Source: Acidimicrobiaceae bacterium (lineage in GTDB: Bacteria; Actinomycetota; Acidimicrobiia; Acidimicrobiales; Microtrichaceae). Taken from it: a DNA stretch of 5,833 nucleotides. The notes beneath the pieces were generated by a model that ran no database searches, was not told the origin of the DNA, and was given only the letters and a program-made list of their open reading frames with translations. A program made the translations under genes and the position numbers. Below, piece after piece: positions 1 to 5,833 of this stretch (position 1 is its first letter; each line of letters opens with the position of its first letter). Location of the stretch: the NCBI GenBank assembly GCA_003514205.1, contig DORQ01000132.1:6139-11971 (forward strand). Direction: 5' to 3'.

Positions 1-896
1 CCATCGAACGTGTCGATTTGCTGCACTCGTGTGGTGAACCCGCTCGGAAGAACCATCACTTCGTCGCCAGGTTTGAAGACTCCCCCGGCCACCCGGCCGG
101 AGTAGCCGCGGTAGTCGTGGTGCTCGGCCCCATGGGGACGAATCACGTATTGAACTGGGAATCGACTATCGATGAGGTTGCGATCACTGGCGATATGGAC
201 TTGCTCAAGGTGATGCAGCAAGGATGAGCCTTCATACCAACTCATCTGCTCGCTCCGGTGAACCACATTGTCTCCGTGAAGCGCGCTGATCGGAATGAAG
301 GTGAGATCAGCCACATCTAACTTGCGGGCGAACTCCCTGAACTCCGCCTTGATTTCCTCAAACCGGTCTTCGGAGTAGTCAACGAGATCCATCTTGTTCA
401 CGGCCAACACAAGGTGGGGTATCCGCAAGAGTGAGGCAATAAACGCGTGCCGGCGCGATTGTTCCAACACTCCTTTGCGGGCATCGATCAACACAATGGC
501 GAGGTCGGCCATTGAGGCTCCTGTCACCATGTTTCGCGTGTACTGGAGGTGGCCAGGGGTGTCGGCGATGATGAACTTTCGCCTCGGTGTCGAGAAGTAC
601 CGATAGGCGACATCAATGGTGATGCCCTGTTCGCGTTCTGCTCGAAGCCCGTCGGTCAACAGCGCGAGGTTGGTGTACTCCGCACCCATCTGGATGCTCG
701 TCGCTTCCACTGCTGAGAGTTGATCCTCGAAAATCGACTTCGAGTCAAAGAGGAGCCTGCCGATCAGGGTTGACTTCCCATCGTCCACGCTTCCCGCTGT
801 TGCAACGCGCAACATTTCGGTGTCATTGCGGGTGCCAGTCATCGTCTTTCCCGCAGAATCTCGGTGTGCATCAGAATCTCTCGGTGTATCGGTCAT
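1..896 (-). CDS. cysN: Sulfate adenylyltransferase large subunit (GTPase) CysN, N-terminal 298 residues, cut by window edge
   Basis: CysN is the GTP-hydrolysing regulatory subunit of heterodimeric ATP sulfurylase; with CysD it forms adenosine 5'-phosphosulfate from sulfate and ATP in the cytoplasm. The frame is open from the ATG at 894-896 to the window edge. All G-box motifs are visible: P-loop GSVDDGKST (residues 35-43), the G2 stretch [11 protein letters not shown] (91-101), DTPGH (112-116), NKMD (167-170) and ISAL (203-206). The start of the following beta-barrel domain ([10 protein letters not shown], 246-255) is also present. The start is favoured because the cysD stop and this ATG abut (TAAATG) and a GAGGGG ribosome-binding site (minus strand, 911-906) lies 9 bases upstream; Met19 and Met28 are alternatives closer to the short N-terminus of mycobacterial CysN. 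The sequence resembles actinobacterial CysN/CysNC. Whether an APS kinase domain is fused at the C-terminus cannot be seen. Confidence 0.95.
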   Translation of the reverse strand, partial: MTDTPRDSDAHRDSAGKTMTGTRNDTEMLRVATAGSVDDGKSTLIGRLLFDSKSIFEDQLSAVEATSIQMGAEYTNLALLTDGLRAEREQGITIDVAYRYFSTPRRKFIIADTPGHLQYTRNMVTGASMADLAIVLIDARKGVLEQSRRHAFIASLLRIPHLVLAVNKMDLVDYSEDRFEEIKAEFREFARKLDVADLTFIPISALHGDNVVHRSEQMSWYEGSSLLHHLEQVHIASDRNLIDSRFPVQYVIRPHGAEHHDYRGYSGRVAGGVFKPGDEVMVLPSGFTTRVQQIDTFD

Positions 897-1802
897 TTAG
901 AAATACCCCTCACGCTTTCGATCTTCCATCGCTGCCTCCGAGGCTCGGTCATCTGCCCTCGTGGCCCCTCGCTCGGTGATTCTCGAGGCGGCGACTTCAG
1001 CGATCACCTCTGCAACGTTGGAGGCCGAGGAGACCACAGCCCCAGTACACGTCGCGTCTCCCACGGTCCGGTAGCGCACAGTCTTGACGTGGGCAGTCTC
1101 CCCGTCCATCAGGGTGGCCCATTCGTTCACGGCAAGCCACATGCCATCTCGCTCGAATACGTTTCGTTCGTGTGCGTAGTAGATCGAAGGAATCTCAACG
1201 CCTTCCGCCTCGATGTACTGCCAGATGTCGAGTTCGGTCCAGTTGCTCAGGGGGAACACCCGGATGTGCTCGCCGGGACGGTGCTTGCCGTTGTAGAGAC
1301 TCCAGAGCTCTGGCCGTTGGTTCTTCGGGTCCCACTGTCCGAATTCGTCCCGAAAGCTGAACACTCGTTCCTTCGCTCGGGCCTTCTCCTCGTCCCGACG
1401 GGCACCGCCAAAAGCGGCATCGATGCGATGCTCCTCAAGGCCGCGGAGCAATGCCGTGGTTTGCAGCTGGTTACGGCTGGCCCGGGGACCGGTGAGCTCA
1501 ACCACTCGACCAGCGTCGATGTCGTCTTGAACCGAGGAAACGATGAGGCGACAGCCAAGCTCTGCCACTCGCTTGTCTCTGAACTCAATGACTTCAGCAA
1601 AGTTGTGACCAGTATCAACATGCATCACCGGGAATGGCAGTCGCGCTGGCCAGAACGCCTTCTCAGCCAGCCGCAACATCACGATTGAGTCTTTGCCGCC
1701 GCTGAAGAGCAGTGCGGGACGCTCGAACTCCGCTGCCACTTCCCGAATGATGTGAATTGACTCTGCTTCGAGCGCGCCGAGGTGCGATAGTCCGTAGGTC
1801 AT
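897..1802 (-). CDS. cysD: Sulfate adenylyltransferase small subunit CysD
   Basis: CysD is the catalytic subunit of ATP sulfurylase and belongs to the PP-loop ATP pyrophosphatase / PAPS-reductase superfamily. From the ATG at 1800-1802 the protein has 301 residues, matching the usual length (about 302 in E. coli). Motifs seen: THL-like opening SHLGALEAESIHIIREVAAEF (in two parts, residues 6-15 and 16-26), PP-loop SGGKDS (34-39), HVDTG (61-65), FGGARRDEEKARAKER (131-146), VFPLSNWTELDIWQYI (182-197) and a C-terminus ending in REGYF. The frame is open upstream to an ATG at 1931, but the 43 extra residues are not family-like and would overlap the divergent cysQ start, so I chose 1802. No clear ribosome-binding site precedes it. 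It sits directly before cysN in an operon with no gap. SGGKDS and the DDIDAGRVVE stretch (93-102) are like Mycobacterium CysD rather than proteobacterial CysD (SIGKDS), suggesting transfer or a chimera. Confidence 0.95.
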   Translation of the reverse strand: MTYGLSHLGALEAESIHIIREVAAEFERPALLFSGGKDSIVMLRLAEKAFWPARLPFPVMHVDTGHNFAEVIEFRDKRVAELGCRLIVSSVQDDIDAGRVVELTGPRASRNQLQTTALLRGLEEHRIDAAFGGARRDEEKARAKERVFSFRDEFGQWDPKNQRPELWSLYNGKHRPGEHIRVFPLSNWTELDIWQYIEAEGVEIPSIYYAHERNVFERDGMWLAVNEWATLMDGETAHVKTVRYRTVGDATCTGAVVSSASNVAEVIAEVAASRITERGATRADDRASEAAMEDRKREGYF

Positions 1803-1815
1803 GACCAGCACCGTA

Positions 1816-1844
1816 CTAAACCCGACCAACTTGGTCATATTTAG
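1816..1844. promoter_or_regulatory. Candidate operator: 29-bp two-armed dyad between cysD and cysQ
   Basis: A perfect 13-bp inverted repeat, GACCAA-C-TTGGTC (1824-1836), is flanked at equal 3-base distances by a second complementary pair, CTAAA (1816-1820) and TTTAG (1840-1844). Eleven of fourteen base pairs around the centre at 1830 are symmetric. The layout is typical of a binding site for a dimeric regulator. It overlaps the TAAATA and CATATT hexamers that could serve as -10 elements, so a bound protein could control both directions. No regulator is assigned; sulfur regulators of the Rrf2 or LysR type are possibilities by context only. Confidence 0.5.
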
Positions 1845-1849
1845 CCGCA

Positions 1850-1868
1850 CCCGATCATTCGCATCGGG
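1850..1868. repeat. Inverted repeat CCCGAT-N7-ATCGGG
   Basis: Perfect 6-bp arms (1850-1855 and 1863-1868) are separated by seven bases. It lies 5 bp from the edge of the larger dyad, in the path of either promoter. It could be a second operator half, or a small hairpin in the cysQ leader or upstream of cysD. It carries no T-run and is not a terminator. Confidence 0.35.
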
Positions 1869-1907
1869 CAACCTCACCCTCGGGCTCGTGACAGACTGAC
1901 CCCTGCC

Positions 1908-2684
1908 ATGAGCCTTCTTGATCAAGACCATTCCCTCGCGGCCAGACTGGCCACTGAGGCCGGCGAGCTCCTCGTCCAGCTGCGCCGCGAGCTATTCGCG
2001 AAGAACAGCCCGCAATACGTCGTCAAAGCTGCCGGCGACCAGATCGCCAACCGTTTCCTGATCGATGCCCTCCGCTCCGAGCGACCCGAGGATGCGATCC
2101 TGTCAGAGGAGGAAGGCGAGAATCGAGAGAACTACCTGAGCCGACTTCAGGCCGAGCGTGTCTGGATCATCGACCCACTCGATGGAACACGGGAGTTTTC
2201 CGAACCGGGCCGAACCGACTGGGCAGTTCACGTGGCAATGTGCGTGGCAGGCGAGCCCCTCGTGGGCGCAGTGTCACTGCCCGAACTGGGAGTGACGTAT
2301 TCCACGCCCGAGACCGCTGCTCCCCCACCATCCAATGGCCCTCCCCGGCTGGTCGTGAGCCGTTCACGCCCTGCCTACGAGGCAATGGCGATTCGTGCCG
2401 CACTCGATGGTGTACTCCATCCTCTGGGCTCCGCTGGCGCAAAGGCCATGGCCGTGGTGCGCGGCGAGGCAGACATCTACGCGCATTCTGGCGGGCAATA
2501 CGAATGGGACAGCTGCGCGCCCGCTGCTGTGGCGATGGCCTATGGCCTGCATTGCAGCCGCATCGACGGCTCACCGCTGATCTACAATCAGGCCGACGTC
2601 TATATGCCTGATCTGCTGATCTGCCGGAAGGAACATGCAGAGCGCGTCTTGGCCGAAGTTGCCGGGCTGGCACCCACTGCCTGA
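1908..2684 (+). CDS. cysQ: 3'(2'),5'-bisphosphate nucleotidase CysQ
   Basis: CysQ belongs to the Mg-dependent, Li-sensitive inositol-monophosphatase fold family. It hydrolyses 3'-phosphoadenosine 5'-phosphate (PAP) to AMP, and PAPS to APS, limiting toxic PAP and tuning the PAPS pool. The 258-residue protein shows the metal-site signatures: LSEEEGE (65-71, with the usual paired Glu), WIIDPLDGTREF (86-97, Asp89, Asp92, Gly93, Thr94) and EWDSCAPAAV (199-208, Asp201). Substrate-side GSAGAKAMAV (174-183) and YNQADVYMPDLLIC near the C-terminus match the CysQ subgroup of Mycobacterium and sphingomonads, not E. coli-type CysQ. The ATG at 1908 is the only ATG that gives a normal N-terminus; an in-frame stop lies at 1842-1844. 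No ribosome-binding site is visible, so initiation may be leaderless or weak. It is transcribed away from cysDN and fits the same pathway. The gene appears intact. Confidence 0.93.
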   Translation: MSLLDQDHSLAARLATEAGELLVQLRRELFAKNSPQYVVKAAGDQIANRFLIDALRSERPEDAILSEEEGENRENYLSRLQAERVWIIDPLDGTREFSEPGRTDWAVHVAMCVAGEPLVGAVSLPELGVTYSTPETAAPPPSNGPPRLVVSRSRPAYEAMAIRAALDGVLHPLGSAGAKAMAVVRGEADIYAHSGGQYEWDSCAPAAVAMAYGLHCSRIDGSPLIYNQADVYMPDLLICRKEHAERVLAEVAGLAPTA

Positions 2685-2749
2685 GCGCCTGCTATGGCAA
2701 ATTTGTCACACATTTGTTCAAAATGAGAATTTCTTGTTTATTCTCGCTC

Positions 2750-2768
2750 AAGCGCTTTGACCAAAGCG
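2750..2768. promoter_or_regulatory. Candidate operator overlapping the receptor promoter
   Basis: CGCTTTG (2753-2759) and CAAAGCG (2762-2768) form a perfect 7-bp inverted repeat with a 2-base centre. An 8-bp palindrome AAGCGCTT (2750-2757) overlaps its left arm; a central GCGC of this kind is common in LacI-family operators. The site covers the possible -35 TTGACC (2757-2762), where a bound repressor would block transcription. The regulator is not in the window, and the assignment is inference from symmetry and position. Confidence 0.35.
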
Positions 2769-2863
2769 GCGCGACTGCATAACGGACCCTCAATTCCATG
2801 CGCGGATGGCGCGTGAATAAGTTTTTTGCGGGGCGGAATGCTGAAACTGGCTGCCTCGCCAGT

Positions 2864-2871
2864 GAGGAGAG
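2864..2871 (+). promoter_or_regulatory. Ribosome-binding site fixing the receptor start
   Basis: GAGGAGAG lies 7 bases before the ATG at 2879-2881. It decides for this start over the in-frame ATG at 2798, which has no such site and would place 27 charged residues before the signal peptide. Confidence 0.8.
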
Positions 2872-2878
2872 AAAATCC

Positions 2879-5554
2879 ATGAATATTCGCACTCTCGCGA
2901 TTGCAAGCGTTAGCCTGCTGTCGCTTTCGGCCCCCGCATTTGCGCAGAATGCCGATGCTGATGAAGGCAGCGATGAGCAGATTGTCGTCACCGGCACGCT
3001 GATTCGCGGCATTGCACCGGGCGGTTCACAATCCATCGCGGTCGGTCAGGACAAGATCGATGCTGTCGGCGCGGCGAACACCTCGGATCTGATCGCCAGC
3101 GTGCCACAAGCCGGCAACTTCCTTGGCTTCGTCGGGGTGCGCGGCAGCTCAAACTTCTCGCTAGCGGTCAACCGTCCTTCGCTGCGCTACCTCGGCAGCA
3201 CTTCGGCTTCCGGCGCCTCGACGCTGCTGCTGCTCGATGGCCACCGCATGCCGGGCATGGGCATCACCCAGAGCTCGCCCGATCTTGACGCGATTGCGTC
3301 CGGTGCGATCGAACGTGTGGATATCGTCACTGACGGCGGCTCAGCCACTTATGGCTCGGACGCGATCGGCGGCGTGATGAACTTCATCACGCGCAAGACC
3401 TTCGACGGCGTCGAAGTGAAGGGCAACGTTGGCTTTGCCGATGACTACATGCAGTACAATGCAGGTATCACCGCGGGCAAGGTGTGGGACGGCTTTTCGG
3501 CTTACATCTCCTACGACTTCAGCAAGCATGATGAACTCTATGGCCGCGATCGCGACTGGTCGCAGAGCCGCGACTGGGTCAACAATCTTGGTGCTTCGTC
3601 TGATTGCTCGCCCGGTTCGATCCGCATCGGCACCGCGTTCTATCCCCTGTCAGGCAGCACGGTGAGTGCCACTCCGGGCTTTGGCAACCGCTGCGACAAC
3701 ACCGAACTCGCGACTTTCTATCCAAAGGAAGAAAAGCACTCGGTGTTCAGCCGCATTGGCTATGACAACGGCGGACCGGTGAGCGTGGGCGTCACCGTGT
3801 TTTACGTGCACCGCGAAAACAACTCGGATGGCGGACCGCTGTTCGTCGCCGGTGGCTCGGCTATCCCCAGCAGCAATCCTTTTGCGGCACCGTTCCTCGC
3901 TGCTCTGCCGGGTTCGCCAGCCAGCGGTCAGTTGCTTTACAACCTGTCGCCGGCTGTCGGCAATTTCCGCCGTCAAAACACGACGATGGAATCCTGGGGC
4001 ATTACCCCGACGATCAAGTGGGACTTTGCCGCCGGCTGGCAGCTCAATGTTCTGGGCAGCTATGGCGAGGGCAAATCGAATTTCCTCGGACAGATTGTGA
4101 ATGGCACGCCGATCAACGCGGCAATTGCCGCAGGAACGTTCAATCCGTTCAACCTGACCGCAGCTGGCAATGCCGCTACTCTCGCCACCGCGCTTGACTG
4201 GTTCGAATTCGGGCGGGCCAAGCACACGCAAACCAATGCCCGCATGATCGCCGATGGTCCGCTTTTCGCCCTGCCTGCTGGCGACGTGCGCGTTGCGGTC
4301 GGCGCCGAGTATCTGCGTGAGACCTATTCCGGCAACAATGGCCGCACGCTCACTGCCGCCGCATTGGCTGCGCTGCCCGAACGCACGGCCAAGCGCGATG
4401 TCTGGTCGGTGTTCGGCGAGATAAATGTTCCAATTGTCAGCGGTGGTGCCTTTGAGTCACTGACCCTAACCGCTGCTGGCCGCTATGATCACTACAGCGA
4501 CTTTGGCAACACATTCAATCCGAAGCTCGGTCTGATTTTCGAACCGGTGAAGGGTTTGCGTCTCCGCGGCAACTGGGGCCGTTCGTTCCAGGCACCGGGC
4601 ATGTCGGACATCGCGCTCAGCGGTGCGCCAACGTGGAGCATCCTGCCGCTTTCGGTCAGGCCGTTCTCGAACCCTGCCGTCCCGCCGCCGACGGGCCGCA
4701 CCTTGCTGCTTACTTCGGGCGGCACGATCGCACCGCTCTCGCCGCAGAAGGCGCAGACCTGGTCGCTCGGGTTCGATCTCAAGCCTGCTGCGTTCGACGG
4801 GTTCGAAGCCGGGATGACCTATTACAATATCGACTACAAGGGCATCATCGGCTTTCCCCCGATCTTCAATCCGGCGGGCACCTATCGTGATTTCCCGAAC
4901 AACAACGTGATCTTCACGGCGGGCGAGCCGGCGATGCAGGCCTATTTCAATGCGCTCTCGGCACAGGGTGCAACGAATGCGGCGGCCACCATTGCCAATC
5001 TGCCCGGCCAGAACTTCAGCGCAGTCTACGGCGTGCTGGACAGCCGCACGCAGAATCTTGCCCGGGTGAAGACCAGCGGCATCGACTTCTACGTGCGCTA
5101 TCGGACCGACACCAGTTTCGGCGATGTGTTCTTCGATATGGCTGGAACCCGTATCCTGACCTTCGATCAGCAGTCCAGCTCTGCTGCGGCGCTGGTCAAT
5201 CAGATGGGGATCGATTTCACCAAATTCCGCCTTGCCACCACGCTGGGCGCAAACATCGGCGATCTGCGCGCGCAGGTCACTTGGAATCACTCGGGTGGCT
5301 ATGCAACCACGCCGACTGCGGCAAACTTACAGCAGGCCAGCGTTGGCTCGTTCAATGTCTTCAACCTGTTCATGCAATACAAACTGTCGGCAGACAGTGG
5401 CCTGACTAAGGATATGGCCTTCACGCTGGGCGTGGACAACGTGTTCGACAAGGACCCGCCGCTTTTCCGCGGTGCAGGCAACTCGCTGTTTGGCGTCGCC
5501 AATGGCTTCACACTTGGTCGCCTGGTTAAGTTCGGCATCAGCAAGAAGTTCTGA
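2879..5554 (+). CDS. TonB-dependent outer-membrane receptor
   Basis: This 891-residue precursor is an outer-membrane active transporter energised by TonB-ExbB-ExbD. Residues 1-22 form a Sec signal peptide (charged start, Leu/Ala/Ser core, cleavage after AFA before Gln23). A TonB box QIVVTGT (34-40) follows an acidic linker. The plug domain spans about 45-175, with GVRG (86-89), TLLLLDGHR (115-123) and the conserved IERVDIVTDGGSATYGSD (144-161) and GGVMNF (164-169). The rest is a 22-strand-type barrel with aromatic/polar alternation, VDNVFDKDPP (852-861) and a terminal Phe as the barrel-assembly signal. The only two cysteines of the protein, Cys243 and Cys272, lie in what should be an early external loop. 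Long Ala/Gly-rich loops (for example 408-424) are like sphingomonad and Caulobacter receptors. The substrate cannot be read from sequence: no siderophore, B12 or SusC-specific features are evident. It is probably a single-gene transcript closed by the terminator at 5597-5625. Confidence 0.93.
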   Translation: MNIRTLAIASVSLLSLSAPAFAQNADADEGSDEQIVVTGTLIRGIAPGGSQSIAVGQDKIDAVGAANTSDLIASVPQAGNFLGFVGVRGSSNFSLAVNRPSLRYLGSTSASGASTLLLLDGHRMPGMGITQSSPDLDAIASGAIERVDIVTDGGSATYGSDAIGGVMNFITRKTFDGVEVKGNVGFADDYMQYNAGITAGKVWDGFSAYISYDFSKHDELYGRDRDWSQSRDWVNNLGASSDCSPGSIRIGTAFYPLSGSTVSATPGFGNRCDNTELATFYPKEEKHSVFSRIGYDNGGPVSVGVTVFYVHRENNSDGGPLFVAGGSAIPSSNPFAAPFLAALPGSPASGQLLYNLSPAVGNFRRQNTTMESWGITPTIKWDFAAGWQLNVLGSYGEGKSNFLGQIVNGTPINAAIAAGTFNPFNLTAAGNAATLATALDWFEFGRAKHTQTNARMIADGPLFALPAGDVRVAVGAEYLRETYSGNNGRTLTAAALAALPERTAKRDVWSVFGEINVPIVSGGAFESLTLTAAGRYDHYSDFGNTFNPKLGLIFEPVKGLRLRGNWGRSFQAPGMSDIALSGAPTWSILPLSVRPFSNPAVPPPTGRTLLLTSGGTIAPLSPQKAQTWSLGFDLKPAAFDGFEAGMTYYNIDYKGIIGFPPIFNPAGTYRDFPNNNVIFTAGEPAMQAYFNALSAQGATNAAATIANLPGQNFSAVYGVLDSRTQNLARVKTSGIDFYVRYRTDTSFGDVFFDMAGTRILTFDQQSSSAAALVNQMGIDFTKFRLATTLGANIGDLRAQVTWNHSGGYATTPTAANLQQASVGSFNVFNLFMQYKLSADSGLTKDMAFTLGVDNVFDKDPPLFRGAGNSLFGVANGFTLGRLVKFGISKKF

Positions 5555-5568
5555 CCTTCGATATATCT

Positions 5569-5587
5569 CCCCGGCACATCGCCGGGG
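5569..5587 (+). repeat. GC-rich hairpin after the receptor gene
   Basis: CCCCGGC (5569-5575) and GCCGGGG (5581-5587) form a perfect 7-bp stem with a 5-base loop, 14 bases after the receptor stop codon. No T-run follows, so alone it is not an intrinsic terminator; it may stabilise the mRNA 3' end or assist the terminator that follows 10 bases later. Confidence 0.6.
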
Positions 5588-5596
5588 CGGCAATTG

Positions 5597-5625
5597 CGGC
5601 CGGGGGGCAACCTCCGGCCGTTTTT
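5597..5625 (+). terminator. Intrinsic terminator of the receptor gene
   Basis: A 10-bp stem (5597-5606 with 5611-5620, one G-U pair) is closed by a GCAA tetraloop of the stable GNRA class (5607-5610) and followed at once by five T residues (5621-5625). This is a complete rho-independent terminator on the plus strand, 42 bases after the receptor stop. It separates the receptor transcript from the TetR-type gene. Confidence 0.85.
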
Positions 5626-5643
5626 GCGACTTGGCTTCGCATC

Positions 5644-5671
5644 GATAATAAGCAACAGTGCTGTTCATTAT
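5644..5671 (+). promoter_or_regulatory. Promoter and probable autoregulatory operator of the TetR-type gene
   Basis: GATAAT (5644-5649) matches the -10 consensus at five of six positions; no good -35 precedes it. Overlapping it is an imperfect 24-bp palindrome at 5648-5671: outer arms ATAA (5648-5651) and TTAT (5668-5671), inner arms AACAG (5654-5658) and CTGTT (5661-5665), with symmetric 2-base mismatched spacers. Nine of twelve pairs match. Position over the -10, the likely transcription start and the start codon is what is expected for a TetR-family repressor controlling its own gene. The binding protein is inferred, not shown. Confidence 0.55.
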
Positions 5672-5833
5672 GGCGAGCCGCGCAACCACCCGAGCTATCC
5701 GGCGTCCTCGCGATCCAGAGGCCACGCGTGAGGCAATTCTTGATGCGGCGCACCGGCTGCTCGCCCGCAGCGGGCCGGAGGCAGTCAGCCTCTCCGAAGT
5801 CGCGCGGCTTGCGGGGGTCAACCGCGGCACGGC
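5670..5833 (+). CDS. TetR/AcrR-family transcriptional regulator, N-terminal 54 residues, cut by window edge
   Basis: The frame from ATG 5670 is open to the window edge and reads as the DNA-binding half of a TetR-type repressor. After a basic tail (residues 1-14), PEATREAILDAAHRLLARSG (16-35) is helix 1, followed by VSLSEVARLAGVNRGT (39-54), the start of the helix-turn-helix with the typical S-x-x-x-V-A-x-x-A-G-V pattern. The ligand-binding domain that would tell its function is missing. An in-frame GTG at 5658 is an alternative start (stop at 5649-5651); neither start has a clear ribosome-binding site, so the leader may be very short. It lies after a strong terminator and so has its own promoter. 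It may regulate the receptor or, more likely, itself and genes beyond the right edge. Confidence 0.85.
   Translation, partial: MASRATTRAIRRPRDPEATREAILDAAHRLLARSGPEAVSLSEVARLAGVNRGT

Larger units (their letters stand above)
1803..1907. promoter_or_regulatory. Divergent cysD/cysQ control region
   Basis: These 105 bases separate the start codons of cysD (minus) and cysQ (plus), so promoters for both must lie here or within the gene starts. It holds two inverted repeats, listed separately. A TAAATA hexamer read on the minus strand (1843-1838) could be a -10 element for cysD, giving a leader of about 30 bases, but I find no well-spaced -35. On the plus strand CATATT (1836-1841) matches the -10 consensus at four of six bases, also without a good -35. 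No purine-rich ribosome-binding site stands before cysQ (1890-1907 reads mostly pyrimidine). Promoter assignments are weak; the regulatory role of the region follows from gene orientation. Confidence 0.6.
2685..2878 (+). promoter_or_regulatory. Upstream region of the TonB-dependent receptor
   Basis: This 194-base gap follows cysQ, for which I see no terminator. Its first half (2698-2745) is clearly AT-rich against the surrounding coding DNA. It contains ATTTGT repeated at an 11-base interval (2701-2706, 2712-2717), small inverted repeats CATTT-N5-AAATG (2711-2725) and GAGAAT-N9-ATTCTC (2725-2745), and the stronger dyad at 2753-2768. TTGACC (2757-2762) followed after 17 bases by TAACGG (2780-2785) is a possible promoter with a good -35 and a poor -10. 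A leader of about 90 bases would follow. Confidence 0.45.

Noticed and set aside
864..1688. A 274-codon plus-strand open frame opposite cysD
   Set aside because: It lies wholly antisense to cysD, its translation shows no family-like motifs, and it has no ribosome-binding site; it is a by-product of the cysD codon pattern.
1803..1931. A 43-residue N-terminal extension of CysD from an ATG at 1931
   Set aside because: It would overlap the cysQ start and the dyad, is not family-like, and the 301-residue form matches normal CysD length.
2798..2878. A 27-residue N-terminal extension of the receptor
   Set aside because: It would bury the signal peptide behind charged residues, and GAGGAGAG is ideally placed for the ATG at 2879.
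4466..5290. A 274-codon minus-strand open frame opposite the receptor
   Set aside because: It is Arg/Ala/His-rich with no recognisable domain and is fully explained as the antisense of the high-GC receptor gene.
5327..5830. A 167-codon minus-strand open frame across the receptor 3' end, terminator and TetR gene
   Set aside because: It runs antisense to two clear genes and through an intrinsic terminator, with low-complexity Arg/Ala content.
1..5833. A novel defence, CRISPR, retron or mobile system
   Set aside because: I found no regular spaced repeats, transposase, integrase, reverse transcriptase, nuclease or tRNA-like sequence; all coding space is taken by sulfate activation, a receptor and a regulator.

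Overview
The window holds five protein genes, two of them cut by its edges, and no RNA genes, insertion sequences or CRISPR arrays that I can see. On the minus strand lie cysD (897-1802) and the first 298 codons of cysN (1-896), the two subunits of ATP sulfurylase. Divergent from them on the plus strand is cysQ (1908-2684), a PAP/PAPS phosphatase. It is followed by a long TonB-dependent outer-membrane receptor (2879-5554) and, after a strong intrinsic terminator, by the start of a TetR-type repressor (5670 to the right edge).

The two halves suggest different origins. The receptor has a Gram-negative signal peptide, a TonB box and a terminal Phe, and its style is that of Alphaproteobacteria, most likely Sphingomonadales. 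CysQ could belong to the same lineage. CysD and CysN instead read like actinobacterial proteins: SGGKDS rather than SIGKDS in the CysD loop, and a CysN that starts close before its P-loop and carries a mycobacterium-like G2 stretch. In lines I counted by eye, the cysDN part is also lower in GC (roughly 48-57%) than cysQ (about 63%) and parts of the receptor gene (55-70%). The simplest readings are a sphingomonad-like genome that acquired an actinobacterial-type cysDN, or an assembly chimera with its join near the 1803-1907 intergenic region. This rests on memory of family members and needs a phylogeny.

Functionally, CysDN makes APS from sulfate and ATP. An APS kinase (possibly fused to CysN beyond the left edge) would make PAPS, and CysQ removes the PAP by-product or trims PAPS, so divergent cysD and cysQ make sense as one sulfate-activation unit. 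Their shared 105-bp control region contains a long symmetric dyad (1816-1844) that could be a common operator. The receptor's substrate is unknown; a link to sulfur compounds is suggested only by position. The TetR gene begins inside a 24-bp imperfect palindrome (5648-5671) that looks like an autoregulatory operator.
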